From Bacteroidota bacterium (lineage in GTDB: Bacteria > Bacteroidota > Bacteroidia > Chitinophagales > Chitinophagaceae), in NCBI GenBank assembly GCA_023386235.1, contig JAEWKC010000025.1, positions 22,228 through 86,227 on the forward strand: 64,000 nt of DNA, in the 5' to 3' direction. The notes under the pieces were generated by a model. That model was not told the origin of the DNA. It saw only the letters and a list, made by a program, of their open reading frames with translations, and did not search any database. Below are positions 8,590 through 17,763 of the stretch, piece after piece. A program made the translations under genes and the position numbers. Each line of letters begins with the position of its first letter. Position 1 is the stretch's first letter.

Positions 8590-9705
8590 TTATTTATAAT
8601 CCTGCCACCATTTTGTATAGATTTTATTGTCATCGGTCCAATCTGTTTTTTCTCCTATGGCAGGAGTGAGTATGCGCAAGCTGTCCGTGTTTAGTTCGGT
8701 TATTTTTTGCAAGGGTTCATCCCAAGCATGTGCCGCCAAAGCAAACTTGGAGTTGTGAACGGGAAAAACTCTTTTGGCTTTCATATCTTTCATAGCCTGC
8801 AATTGCTCGCCGGGCATCATGTGAATGTATTGCCAGTCTTCGTTGTATTGTCCCAGTTCTAAAATCGCTAAGTCAATACTGTCGTACTTTTCGCCCATTT
8901 TTTTAAAATTATCGTCATATCCTGAATCGCCGCCAATGTATATTTTTTGTGCAGGCGTTTCCAAAACAAAACTGGCCCATATTGCCTGGTCTCTCTTGAA
9001 TCCACGCCCCGAAAAATGTCTTGCAGGTTCACAATGCACTACAAAACCATCGCCCAAATCGGCTTTCTCAAACCAGTCCAGTTCAATGATATTTTTTGCA
9101 TCAAATCCCCAGTATTCAAGATGCGCGCCCGTGCCCAGGCCTGTGATGATTTTTTTTATTTTAGGGAAAAGTTTTTTTACGGTACGATAATCTAGGTGGT
9201 CCCAATGATCGTGGGTAATAATGAGATAATCCAGTTCCGGTATATCTTCCGCAGTGTACAGGTTTGTACCGCTGAAAGCTTTGGAAATAAAAGAAAAAGG
9301 AGAGGAGTAGCCGACAAATACTGGATCAACCAATATTTTTTTACCCTCTGCCTGGAGATAATAAGACGAATGTCCCATCCATACTAATGCGTTTTCGGCG
9401 GGAGCTATCTGGCCGAGGTCAGCCTTGTTAAAAGTAAAATCTTTTTGCGGAGTTTTCCTTTCTGTTTTACCAAACAAGAAGCGATACATCACCTGCAGCA
9501 TGGTGGTACCCTCTTTAAACTGAGGTGTGTGTGCCAGATTATTAAACCTGCCGTTTTTATAATGCGGAGAATTGTTTATTCTTTCCAGCCGCTCTCCTTC
9601 TGCCGCTTTGCCAAATTGGGGCTGGCTCATGATTGCCCATGCCGAAGTGATGACAACAGCAATTACGATAAGAGTTATAAGCATTATTTTTTTTAGTCTT
9701 TTCAA
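8590..9705 (-). CDS. MBL-fold metal-dependent hydrolase, RomA/NAPE-PLD-like
   Basis: This 371-residue protein has an N-terminal membrane or signal helix (about 7-25) and a metallo-beta-lactamase fold. The metal motif is THDHWDHLD with His165, His167, Asp169 and His170; further ligand candidates are His230 in PARHFSGRG, Asp260 in GGDSGYD and His317 in FPVHNSK. WMGHSSYYL near 109 and PARHFSGRG are typical of the RomA/UlaG/NAPE-PLD branch, which hydrolyses phosphodiester or lactone bonds. The real substrate cannot be read from sequence. It is probably periplasmic or membrane-tethered and monocistronic, downstream of the gldK-gldN terminator. Confidence 0.85.
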   Translation of the reverse strand: MKRLKKIMLITLIVIAVVITSAWAIMSQPQFGKAAEGERLERINNSPHYKNGRFNNLAHTPQFKEGTTMLQVMYRFLFGKTERKTPQKDFTFNKADLGQIAPAENALVWMGHSSYYLQAEGKKILVDPVFVGYSSPFSFISKAFSGTNLYTAEDIPELDYLIITHDHWDHLDYRTVKKLFPKIKKIITGLGTGAHLEYWGFDAKNIIELDWFEKADLGDGFVVHCEPARHFSGRGFKRDQAIWASFVLETPAQKIYIGGDSGYDDNFKKMGEKYDSIDLAILELGQYNEDWQYIHMMPGEQLQAMKDMKAKRVFPVHNSKFALAAHAWDEPLQKITELNTDSLRILTPAIGEKTDWTDDNKIYTKWWQDYK

Positions 9706-9771
9706 AATTCAGAAATAAAAATTTACGTAATATACTTTACAGTTTTTGTATTTGTTTCAAAAAACAGAAAG

Positions 9772-9799
9772 AAAAAAGCAGGTTTGTAGAAACCTGCTT
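9772..9799 (-). terminator. Intrinsic terminator after gldN
   Basis: AAGCAGGTTT (9776-9785) and AAACCTGCTT (9790-9799) form a perfect 10-bp stem with a GTAG loop on the plus strand. The minus transcript ends in six U residues (A-run 9772-9777). It sits nine bases beyond the gldN stop. Confidence 0.9.
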
Positions 9800-9807
9800 G
9801 GCAAAAA

Positions 9808-10896
9808 TTATTTTAAAGGTAGATTTTTAGCTCTTTGAGATTTTACACCTTTCTTTTTTCGCTGATTTTCTATATCTTCTTTGGTCATTTCTTCTGCCTG
9901 CGGAAACATTGCCTCTTCGTATTGATACAGGATTTGCTTGATTTTAGCTCTTTCAGCCTTCTGTTCTTCAGGGTTTGGCATTAATATATTCCAGGATACT
10001 TCTCCGGGGTTTTCGTAATCCGACTTCGTAATCGTTCCTTCAAAAACATGCTTATCCAACGCTTCATCCAGCTGTATTTTTACGCCGGGCTGCGTAGGAT
10101 GTACTGTTTGATATTTAGATAAGAAAGGGCGCAAATCGTCATAATACAACCAAAATGTAGGATGCTCGCTACCGGGCAAAATTTCTCCTGTAGATAGTTT
10201 ATAAGGGATAACGGGCGCAATGCCTATAATACGTACCATCATTCTGCCATAGTTTCTGTCGTAAAACCAGTCTTCTTTTAATCGATAGGTATAAACAGAA
10301 TCCATATCTACCGCCCTGCGGCGTACCTGATAACCAATTACATTGCCTTCCATATCGTACCGGGCGGCGGTATCCAAGCCTCCGCCAAACTCGGCAATAG
10401 CGTCTGATGCGGTAAGCGGCGTGGTAAAGCGGTCGTCTTCATTGCTGAACGCGGTAATTTTATTGGTCTTTATAGCATCCATAATAATATTGATCAGGTT
10501 TTGTGTTCCAAACTCATTTCTGGCATACATTAAAAACCTGTTGGCCCTGTGGCGCGTATCAATATCGTTCCAGATTCTTATTTTATAGGCTATATCTTCT
10601 TCCTTTACGGTAGGGTATGGCATTGCTTTCGACTGTTGTAAAGGTGCTTTTACATAAGGAAAATCGTTGCGCAAAGACATTTTGCTGCTACCCTGACCTA
10701 TGCTTTTAGTATTATCGATAAACTCTATGGGCAAAGTATCTGCTACCGGCTGATACGACTCGGCTCTGGGCTTTGGCTGCGCCGCGCTAGTGGCTGAATA
10801 AGAGGTATTGTCATAAGCGCTCTGTGCTATTCCCTGAAGTGTTATCAGGAATAAAAAAAGAAAGCAGCCTGCTAATGATTTGATTTGTCTGTTCAT
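9808..10896 (-). CDS. gldN: Gliding motility / type IX secretion protein GldN (PorN)
   Basis: This 362-residue periplasmic protein forms, with GldK, the ring complex of the type IX secretion system under the outer membrane. A signal peptide is visible (about 1-25, SLAGCFLFLFLITLQGIAQ). The core RNDFPYVKAPLQQ / EDIAYKIRIWNDIDTRHRAN and the later stretch ending MVRIIGIAPVI are GldN hallmarks. The frame opens at a TTG at 10911, but the ATG at 10896 gives a proper signal and clears the gldK stop. It follows gldK by 15 bases and is clearly co-transcribed; the usual gldL and gldM between them are missing. A terminator follows. Confidence 0.88.
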   Translation of the reverse strand: MNRQIKSLAGCFLFLFLITLQGIAQSAYDNTSYSATSAAQPKPRAESYQPVADTLPIEFIDNTKSIGQGSSKMSLRNDFPYVKAPLQQSKAMPYPTVKEEDIAYKIRIWNDIDTRHRANRFLMYARNEFGTQNLINIIMDAIKTNKITAFSNEDDRFTTPLTASDAIAEFGGGLDTAARYDMEGNVIGYQVRRRAVDMDSVYTYRLKEDWFYDRNYGRMMVRIIGIAPVIPYKLSTGEILPGSEHPTFWLYYDDLRPFLSKYQTVHPTQPGVKIQLDEALDKHVFEGTITKSDYENPGEVSWNILMPNPEEQKAERAKIKQILYQYEEAMFPQAEEMTKEDIENQRKKKGVKSQRAKNLPLK

Positions 10897-10911
10897 TATT
10901 TTCAATAACAA

Positions 10912-12207
10912 TTAATTAATTTTTACGCCTGGCGGTAAATCTATTACGCATCTGAACCCGATATAAGAACGTGCTGAATCCATATAATCGTATGCGCGGG
11001 AATTGAGTTGTATCATACTGGCCGGATCTTTCCAGCTGCCGCCGCGTGTTACTTTTCTTTTGTGCTGTCTTGCAGATGAAGGCGTTGGCTTTAAATTTAT
11101 TTCCGGGTTAAAGTCGTGCTGAAAGGCATTGGGGTCATCAATATAATTACTGACGGTCCATTCCGCCACGTTGCCTACAATATTATAAATACCATAGTCA
11201 TTCGGAAAATAAGAGTCTACACGAGCCGGGTACAATGCGCCATCTTCGGCATAGTCGCCTCTGCCATTCTTGAAGTTGGCCATCATGCAATCTTTATCGT
11301 TTTTTAAATAGTTGCCCCACGGATAAAGGTAGCTTTTATGTCCGCCTGCGGCTGCCAGCTGCCATTCTGCTTCCGTAGGCAATCTGTATTCTGCGCCTAC
11401 AAGTTTTTTCTTTGTAAGAAATTCATTCATATATCTTGTACGCCAATGCGCATAAGCCATTGCCATCCTTTGCGAAACGCCCACTACCGGGTAGTGCATA
11501 TAGGCGGGATGAGAAAAATAATTCTTTACCATATTCTCATTGCTGGAGTATGCAAAATCTTTTACCCACACCAGCGTATCGGGATAAACAGGGATATCGT
11601 AAGTATAGAAGAAATTGTTCCTGTTCATTCCCGGATTGCGTACCGCCGCTTCAAAATCGTAGCCGCTCATTCTGTATACCAGAGCTTTAGGGTCTAATTC
11701 TACTCTGTTCATAAATCTTTCTTCTTCGGGAAGAAAAAGCCTGCTGAGTCTTTCCTGTATTTTCTCGTCCTGATAATTTATTTTCCTTGCTTTTCCCCAG
11801 TCGATGGTGGTATCGCCGTCTTTGCTTACTTTGTAGTAGTTCAATTCAAAAGCCGCGATGGAATCACGCACCCAGTTTACAAACTGGTGGTATTGGCTAT
11901 TGGTAACCTCGTAGGCGTCTATCCAGAATCCGTTAACGGTAATGCTTTGTTCAATTCCGTTGGTTCTGCCTGAGGTGCCATTTTGCGGGTTTACAACAAA
12001 AGACCCGGTGGGTACATATACCAGATTATCCGGCTGGTTCATACTACCGGGAGCGGTATATTTAATGCCGCGAACCACGCCATCGTTATTGCCATCTCCT
12101 CTGCTGCCGGTTCTTCCGCCGCTTCTGCTTTTACAACTTTGCAAAGCACTAAATGCCAGTGATATCAGCAGAAAAAAAATTACAAATCCATTCAATCTTT
12201 TATACAT
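10912..12207 (-). CDS. gldK: Gliding motility / type IX secretion lipoprotein GldK (PorK)
   Basis: This is a 431-residue lipoprotein with the formylglycine-generating-enzyme (SUMF1) fold. The signal ends at ALQSC, lipidated Cys25. The fold is marked by VYVPTGSFVV, the segment WIDAYEVTNSQYHQFV, EYRLPTEAEWQLAAAGG, NIVGNVAEWTVSNY and the ending SYIGFRCVIDLP. GldK is a structural relative of the enzyme, not a sulfatase activator, and forms a ring with GldN. The segment VYPDTLVWVKDFAYS is typical of GldK rather than GldJ. It directly precedes gldN. It could be a GldK paralogue rather than the main copy, since gldL and gldM are not next to it. Confidence 0.85.
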   Translation of the reverse strand: MYKRLNGFVIFFLLISLAFSALQSCKSRSGGRTGSRGDGNNDGVVRGIKYTAPGSMNQPDNLVYVPTGSFVVNPQNGTSGRTNGIEQSITVNGFWIDAYEVTNSQYHQFVNWVRDSIAAFELNYYKVSKDGDTTIDWGKARKINYQDEKIQERLSRLFLPEEERFMNRVELDPKALVYRMSGYDFEAAVRNPGMNRNNFFYTYDIPVYPDTLVWVKDFAYSSNENMVKNYFSHPAYMHYPVVGVSQRMAMAYAHWRTRYMNEFLTKKKLVGAEYRLPTEAEWQLAAAGGHKSYLYPWGNYLKNDKDCMMANFKNGRGDYAEDGALYPARVDSYFPNDYGIYNIVGNVAEWTVSNYIDDPNAFQHDFNPEINLKPTPSSARQHKRKVTRGGSWKDPASMIQLNSRAYDYMDSARSYIGFRCVIDLPPGVKIN

Positions 12208-12407
12208 CAGTTACCTGTTTGCTGTTGATAGTGTTTTTATTTATCTTTTTTATTTTGATATTAAGCAACACAAGTCATATGCATACTTATGCTTAACAGT
12301 AGTTTATAACGAAATGTTACAATCATTTATTGTTTAATATATGTATCTTATTGAAAGTTTTTTATAGTGAGAAAGCTAAAGAGTTCAATAATGTAATAAA
12401 TTGATTT

Positions 12408-13545
12408 TTAATAGGTTAATTCTATTATATTGTTTATTTTGGTTAATGTTTGAGGTAAGGTAACAGAAGTAATATTATTTTTAGACGTAAAGCTAACGGG
12501 CGTACGTCTATCAAAATTAACGGCTGACTTTATTTTCTGCGGAAGTGAAATTTCTAGTTTGCCTTCTTCAGGAGCATTCAGAATATGCAAATAAATTTTA
12601 TTTCCTTTTGTAGTAGTAGCAACGCCCCATTGCTGTGGCGTTATCACATTTCCGCGCGTGGGTTTCGCAGGTTTCCAGGGGCAAGCTTGATGCAGCCTGA
12701 TAGCTATAGCCCGATTTATTTTTACCCGGTAAATCGCGCTCAAACATTTGAAAATCCTCTCCTGCAATCGGGTCTAAATGATGATTGTTTCCTATTAAAC
12801 AATTTGGCTGCAGGCGATGAATTAAACCATAAATCTCATCATACCTCCAGTCGATTCTTGAAGAGCGGTCTTCATGTCCTTCAAGATTGGTCTGGTCCCA
12901 ATGACCATCAAACCAAATGGCAGATACCTTTCCGTAATTGGTGAGCAGTTCGGTTAACTGTGCCTTCATAAATTTCAGATAACTGTCGTAATCTGTCTTT
13001 GCAGTTCTTCCCGAGTGCTGGCACGTTCTGCCTGTTTCATGCGGATAATCGTCTCTGAATCAATCGAGCGTAGAGTAATAAAAACCGAGTTTCATATTCT
13101 GGCGCTCGCACTCCTCTGCCAGCATTTTCATAGCCTCTTTACCATAGGAGGTGTTGGTAATTTTCCATTCAGATTGTTCGGTATTCCAGTTGCTGAAACT
13201 ATCGTGATGACGACTTACAAAAATAATGTATTTCATGCCCGCTTTTTTTGCCAGGCTTACCCATGTTTTGGCGTCAAAATCCTGTGGATTAAAATAATTG
13301 ATGAGATTCTTATATTCATGTACAGGTATTTTTCTGTTGTTCATTACCCACTCGCCATCTCCCAATACACTTGAAGCACCCCAGTGAATAAACATACCAA
13401 ACTTATCGTCTCTGAAAGCTTCTCTGGCTTTAAGATTTTCGGGAGTAGGAACGTATTTATCCTGTACTAAAAGTTGCGTACAAAAAAGTAGTGCGACAAT
13501 GCAAAAGTAAGTAACGCATAAAATAAATTTTTTGAAAATGAATAT
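12408..13545 (-). pseudogene. Decayed alpha-L-fucosidase (GH29)
   Basis: Reading 13545 down to 12408 gives a secreted GH29 enzyme in pieces. The N-terminal part carries a signal-like segment, then KFGMFIHWGASSVLGDGEW and FVSRHHDSFSNWNT. Three lesions are visible. First, no ATG, GTG or TTG precedes this part; the likely start codon now reads ATA at 13545. Second, an in-frame TGA at 13062-13060 replaces the Trp expected after YYSTLD, and the same frame continues afterwards with GRTAKTDYDSYLKFMKAQL. Third, after SSLPLETCET (near 12680) the frame shifts and the family's next 65 or so residues are missing; coding resumes at TRGNVITPQQWGV. The protein would have removed fucose from glycans; it is almost certainly inactive. 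Confidence 0.88.
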
Positions 13546-13651
13546 TTGAACTGGTAATTATTACAAATATACATTATCCTGCCATGGATTGGTAACAAAA
13601 AAAGCTGCGTTTGCACGGAGATTTTTGATACTCTTGCTATTTAGCAGATCT

Positions 13652-14302
13652 TTATAAATGATACCGAAGTACCGGTGTTAGGCTTACTGCTTCCATTGAA
13701 TTGGTAGATATTAAATAATAACCTCTTAATTTCATACCCAAACTAAAATGTGTATCTATTGGTTTTAAATATTGCAGCCCTAAGCATGCGCCACCTTCTT
13801 CCATTTTTGAATTTTTAAATTTTCTCTCTTGTATTTCTATTGAATTGGAAAAATTCAAAACATCAATCTCTTGCTGCTTAGAAGTAAGCATGAACAATCC
13901 GATATCGTATTTAATATCCGGCAACTGTTTTGTAAATGCACGTTCGTAACCTAGAAGAAAAAAGTTATTTATGTGTCGTAAGTTGAAATCAGTTATATTC
14001 AATTGTAAACCATTCACGTTTTCGTAATAATTTTTCTTTCCCTTATTTACGCTATTACTATATCCTAAAAAAATACTCGAAAAATCTTTGAAATGATAGT
14101 TAAGCTGAAGTCCTCCTATAATTCCGAGAAAATCTTTATTATAAAAACTGGTTTTATTTTCTGGACCATCCAATTCATCATAATTTCTAACAAAAAAATT
14201 CCCTTGTAATCCGTAATTGGCTTCAATAGAAAACCTTTGGCTAAATACAGATAATTGCATCAGAGACATTACTAATATAAAAAAACATTGTATCTTTTTC
14301 AT
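13652..14302 (-). CDS. Putative small outer-membrane beta-barrel protein
   Basis: This is a 216-residue protein I do not recognise by name. It has a signal peptide of about 20 residues ending VFSQ. The mature part alternates polar and hydrophobic residues (RFSIEANYGLQGNFFV, LQLNYHFKDFSSIFLGYSNS and similar) and ends in LTPVLRYHL, a terminal strand with a charged or aromatic end as in outer-membrane barrels; about eight strands would fit the length. No ligand or partner is apparent. It is monocistronic, AT-rich, and flanked by a pseudogene and a long empty spacer, so it may be an accessory gene. Confidence 0.6.
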   Translation of the reverse strand: MKKIQCFFILVMSLMQLSVFSQRFSIEANYGLQGNFFVRNYDELDGPENKTSFYNKDFLGIIGGLQLNYHFKDFSSIFLGYSNSVNKGKKNYYENVNGLQLNITDFNLRHINNFFLLGYERAFTKQLPDIKYDIGLFMLTSKQQEIDVLNFSNSIEIQERKFKNSKMEEGGACLGLQYLKPIDTHFSLGMKLRGYYLISTNSMEAVSLTPVLRYHL

Positions 14303-14630
14303 TTAGAGTTCATTTACTTTAAATTAATAGATTGTTCACTATTGTGTGAATAGTGAAAACTTCAATAACCATAGACATTTAAAAGATAAGATAATAAATA
14401 AATCTTTTGTGCACTGAAATTTATTTCGATAACGAAGTAATAATATTAGTAACATTATAAAAAGTTAACATTAGGTTAAATTTATTCTATTTAGTATAAA
14501 TACTATTAAATATATCTATAACAACTACTAAATATTCGCTTTTTATTAACATTCTCAACCGGTAAAATTTAACATACTAATTGAATAATATCTTACGCCA
14601 TGAATGCTTTCTTTACAAATACTTTATAAC
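14303..14630. other. AT-rich intergenic region
   Basis: This spacer lies between the barrel protein gene (whose promoter must lie here) and the rplY terminator. It is very AT-rich, with no ORF, RNA-like structure, repeat unit or good two-element promoter seen on either strand. Confidence 0.5.
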
Positions 14631-14663
14631 AAAAAAAGATCCCCCGAAAATTTGGGGATCTTT
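14631..14663 (-). terminator. Intrinsic terminator after rplY
   Basis: GATCCCC (14638-14644) pairs with GGGGATC (14654-14660), extended by A-T pairs. The minus transcript ends in seven U residues (A-run 14631-14637). It lies 22 bases past the rplY stop. Confidence 0.9.
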
Positions 14664-14684
14664 AAAAAGTTATGGGCTAAACTT

Positions 14685-15254
14685 TTATTTAGCGGCCTCT
14701 TCCTGACGCAGTTGCCTGGTCATTACCACAGAAGCTACCGGAATACGAAGCGGATTCATGATTTCCATATTTTCCACTTGAATATCTTCTACGCGAATGT
14801 TTCCGTTTACTTCAAGAGAACTGATGTCTACATCTATTGCTTCTTTCAGATCTTTGGGCAGGCATTTTACCTTTAATACTTTTAGCTTGTGGATCAGCTT
14901 ACCGCCCGCTCTTACACCTGCAGAATTTCCTGTAAGTCTGATGGGTATAGAAGCTATCAGCTTTTTGTCTTCTACCAGCTCCAGTAAATCTACATGGATA
15001 AGCGTATCTTTTACTCTGTCGAATTGAAGATCTTTTACGATGGTTCTATAGGTAGTTCCATCAATTTCTACTTCTGCCAACTGAAAGTTACCGGTGTATA
15101 TCAAGGGTCTTAATTCTTTTGCAGAAGTGTAAAAGTTCACTTCTTTAGCACCCCCGTAAATTACACCCGGTACATTTTCCTGAGAGCGAATTTGGCGGGT
15201 GGATGCTTTGCCGGTTCCGGTCCTCAGGTGACCTTTGATTGTAATTGTTTTCAT
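14685..15254 (-). CDS. rplY: 50S ribosomal protein L25, long (CTC) form
   Basis: This 189-residue protein binds 5S rRNA. The N-terminal L25 domain (about 1-90: TITIKGHLRTGTGKASTRQIRSQ..., VPGVIYGG) is followed by the CTC/TL5 C-terminal beta domain (about 95-180, with VRAGGKLIHKLKVLKVKCLP). The long form is usual in this phylum. It sits 27 bases downstream of prs and is followed by a strong terminator, so prs-rplY is a two-gene operon, as in many Bacteria. Confidence 0.95.
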   Translation of the reverse strand: MKTITIKGHLRTGTGKASTRQIRSQENVPGVIYGGAKEVNFYTSAKELRPLIYTGNFQLAEVEIDGTTYRTIVKDLQFDRVKDTLIHVDLLELVEDKKLIASIPIRLTGNSAGVRAGGKLIHKLKVLKVKCLPKDLKEAIDVDISSLEVNGNIRVEDIQVENMEIMNPLRIPVASVVMTRQLRQEEAAK

Positions 15255-15281
15255 CTTTTTATTATTTATTATTAAAAAAGT

Positions 15282-16241
15282 TTATTTATCTACATTTCTC
15301 AATTGAGAATGGATGAACAAACTGGTAATACTTTTATTTTCGTAAGCGTTTTTAATAGCTATTGCCATCAGGTCTGCCACGCTTACCACTTTTATTTTAT
15401 CGGAATGTTGCTTTAAAGGAATGGTATCGCAAACTACCAGTTCTTCCAATACGCTCTTTTCGATAGTTTCATAAGCCGCGCCGCTTAAGATAGGATGAGT
15501 ACAAAGAGCTCTCACACTTTTCGCTCCCTTATCCTTCAGTAATGCTGCTGCTTTTGTCAAAGTGCCTCCCGTATCAATAATGTCATCTATCAGAATGATA
15601 TCTTTGTCTTGCACATCGCCTATCACTACCATGCTGGCTATTTCATTTGCGCGCTTTCTGTGCTTGTCACAAATCACCATTTCCGCATCAAAATAGCTGG
15701 CTATTTCTCTCACTCTTTTCGTGCTTCCTACGTCGGGGGCCGCAAAGGTAAGGTTTTTTAAATTTAAATTTTCAATATAAGGTATAAAAATTGCCGAACT
15801 GTCTAAGTGGTCTACGGGAATATCAAAAAATCCCTGTATTTGGGCTGCATGTAAATCCATTGTAATTACCCTGTCTGCTCCTGCCGTTTCCAGCAGCATG
15901 GCCACCAATTTGGCGCCGATAGCTACGCGGGGACGATCTTTCCTGTCCTGGCGCGCAAATCCATAATAAGGAATTACGGCTATAATCCTGTTGGCGCTGG
16001 CTCTTTTGGCGGCATCTATCATCAATAGGAGTTCCATCAAATTATCGGTAGGCGCAAAGGTACTTTGTACTAAAAATACATAATCGCCCCTGATGCTTTC
16101 TAAAAATATGGGCTGAAACTCGCCATCGCTAAATTTCTGAAGTTTAATTTCTCCCAAACGAGTGCCGAATTTCTTGGCTATTCTCGTTGCCAGTTCAATA
16201 GAACCTGTGCCTGAAAAAATCTTTACCGAAGGATTGACCAT
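15282..16241 (-). CDS. prs: Ribose-phosphate pyrophosphokinase (PRPP synthetase)
   Basis: This 319-residue cytoplasmic enzyme transfers pyrophosphate from ATP to ribose 5-phosphate, giving PRPP for nucleotide, histidine and tryptophan synthesis. Motifs are complete: VIPYYGFARQDRKDRPR (89-105, flexible and allosteric loop), MDLHAAQIQGFFD (128-140) and the PRPP-binding loop DDIIDTGGT (219-227). The length is that of class I enzymes. The start ATG at 16241 is preceded by a TATCTTTG element 31 bases from the predicted transcript start. First gene of the prs-rplY operon. Confidence 0.97.
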   Translation of the reverse strand: MVNPSVKIFSGTGSIELATRIAKKFGTRLGEIKLQKFSDGEFQPIFLESIRGDYVFLVQSTFAPTDNLMELLLMIDAAKRASANRIIAVIPYYGFARQDRKDRPRVAIGAKLVAMLLETAGADRVITMDLHAAQIQGFFDIPVDHLDSSAIFIPYIENLNLKNLTFAAPDVGSTKRVREIASYFDAEMVICDKHRKRANEIASMVVIGDVQDKDIILIDDIIDTGGTLTKAAALLKDKGAKSVRALCTHPILSGAAYETIEKSVLEELVVCDTIPLKQHSDKIKVVSVADLMAIAIKNAYENKSITSLFIHSQLRNVDK

Positions 16242-16278
16242 TTGTAATTATTATCAATTTTGTTTATATAACAGAGGG

Positions 16279-16286
16279 CAAAGATA
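16279..16286 (-). promoter_or_regulatory. -7 promoter element (TATCTTTG) for prs-rplY
   Basis: The element matches TAnnTTTG. A TTTG (complement of 16301-16304) lies 14 bases upstream, closer than the 17-23 usual for the -33 box, so the second element is doubtful. The predicted leader is about 31 bases. Confidence 0.4.
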
Positions 16287-16354
16287 ATTTTATAAGGTCA
16301 CAAAATTAAATTTTTGTCTAACTTTAATCTTACTTATTTTCTCAATCAATTTCT

Positions 16355-17044
16355 ATGACAAAGATTTCTATAAAAAACTGGGCAGAAGACGACAGACCTC
16401 GGGAGAAACTACTTACAAAGGGAGCGGCTGCGCTTAGCAATGCCGAGCTATTAGCTATTCTTATTAATAATGGCACCAAAGATCTCTCTGCCATTGATGT
16501 AACCAAGGCATTGCTGAGCAAGATAGACAACAGCCTGACGCGCTTGGCAAAAATGAGTGTAAGAGAAATACTGCAACTGAAAGTAAAAGGTATTGGAGAA
16601 GCCAAGGCCGTAGCAATTGTGGCCGCCATGGAACTATTGCACAGAAAAAGCAGAGAAGAATCGGAAGCAAGATTTGTTAACGCCAGTAAAGATGCGGCTA
16701 ATTACATCAACCCTATGTTGCGGCATCTGCAAAAAGAGGTTTTTGGTGTATTGTACCTAAATCAGGCCAATAAAATTATTCAATTTGAAATTATCAGCGA
16801 AGGGGGATTTACCGCAACCATTGCAGATCCGCGTATCATTTTTAAAAATGCTTTTACCCATAATGCCACAGCTATTATTTTGGCACACAATCACCCCAGT
16901 GGAAGCCTCAAGCCCAGTGCGGCGGATATTCAGCTTACGGACAAAATAAAATCGGCAGCCGCTTTTCTTGAAATACGTCTTTTAGATCATATAATTGTTA
17001 GTGAAAATGGGTACTACAGCTTTGCCGATGAAGGAAAAATATAA
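16355..17044 (+). CDS. radC: RadC-family JAB/MPN+ protein
   Basis: This is a 229-residue RadC protein. The N-terminal helix-hairpin-helix region (about 20-100: AALSNAELLAILI, LQLKVKGIGEAKA) is followed by the JAMM metalloprotease-like domain with HNHPSG (178-183) and the further ligands Ser188 and Asp191 in SLKPSAAD, all present. Despite the name, a direct role in DNA repair is unproven. It faces yqgE tail to tail with a single base between the two stops, so transcription termination of the pair must overlap. Confidence 0.93.
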   Translation: MTKISIKNWAEDDRPREKLLTKGAAALSNAELLAILINNGTKDLSAIDVTKALLSKIDNSLTRLAKMSVREILQLKVKGIGEAKAVAIVAAMELLHRKSREESEARFVNASKDAANYINPMLRHLQKEVFGVLYLNQANKIIQFEIISEGGFTATIADPRIIFKNAFTHNATAIILAHNHPSGSLKPSAADIQLTDKIKSAAAFLEIRLLDHIIVSENGYYSFADEGKI

Positions 17045-17045
17045 G

Positions 17046-17594
17046 CTAGTTTAAACTGGGATCTACCGGAAAGTTAGACATCATTTTATAATCTCCTCCC
17101 AATTGCTCCATACTCATTTTCCAGATACCCGAAGGGTTGCTGTGGAATACAAGATCAGGTGTAGCCTTATGTGTAATCCATGTTTTTTCAGCGTATTCCT
17201 CCTGCAGCTGGCCGGCTTCCCAGCCGCTATAACCAATAAAAAATTTAATTTCGGTAGGCTTTATCAGCTTATTCTCTATGGCAAACATAGCTTTATCGTA
17301 ATTGCCGCTCCAGAATATTTCATCGGTGATTTGCACACCGTTTTCAATTAAATCGGGGCGCGAATGAATAAAATGCAAAGTTTCCGGAGCTACCGGGCCT
17401 CCGTAATAAGCCTGTATCTTCTCTGATCCGTTGATAGAAAATTCTTTATTCTTACGGTCTCTGAATATTTTATTTACCACAAAGCCAAAGCTGCCGCTTT
17501 CATCACTTTCACAAATGAGAATAACCGTCCGCTGAAAATACGGATCTTTTAAAAAAGGTTCGCTGATAAGTAAGGTGCCTCCGTTGATGCTCAT
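17046..17594 (-). CDS. YqgE/AlgH family protein
   Basis: This 182-residue protein belongs to the YqgE/AlgH (DUF179) family, whose biochemical role is not established. Marks are GGTLLISEPFLKDPYFQRTV at the N-terminus, FGFVVNK, YYGGPVAPETLHFIHS, and the FIGYSGWEAGQLQEE motif. It has no signal peptide or membrane segment and is cytoplasmic. The stop is one base from the radC stop on the other strand. Full length. Confidence 0.92.
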   Translation of the reverse strand: MSINGGTLLISEPFLKDPYFQRTVILICESDESGSFGFVVNKIFRDRKNKEFSINGSEKIQAYYGGPVAPETLHFIHSRPDLIENGVQITDEIFWSGNYDKAMFAIENKLIKPTEIKFFIGYSGWEAGQLQEEYAEKTWITHKATPDLVFHSNPSGIWKMSMEQLGGDYKMMSNFPVDPSLN

Positions 17595-17701
17595 ATCGCT
17601 AAATTACTTAATTATACTACAAGCAGCCGTATTCAGTTAGTTAAAATCCATCAAAAAGTATAAACCCGTGTTATATATTTTAGTCTTAGATTTGCAAATA
17701 G

Positions 17702-17709
17702 TATATTTG
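17702..17709 (+). promoter_or_regulatory. -7 promoter element (TATATTTG) for the TlpA-like gene
   Basis: The element matches TAnnTTTG. The predicted transcript start near 17716 leaves a 48-base leader. The -33 region is only a partial match. Confidence 0.4.
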
Positions 17710-17763
17710 TGAACGGCTTATTTCAATTTTTAATAATCAGATATCTTTTAAAAAAATATACAG

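Noticed and set aside
12585..12944. Plus-strand ORF across the GH29 pseudogene
   Set aside because: Antisense to the fucosidase remnants, whose frame is clear on the minus strand.
13060..13062. In-frame TGA in the GH29 gene as selenocysteine or recoding
   Set aside because: The gene also lacks a start codon and has an internal deletion with a frameshift, so it is decaying; the position is a Trp in the family, not a Sec site, and no SECIS-like hairpin was seen.
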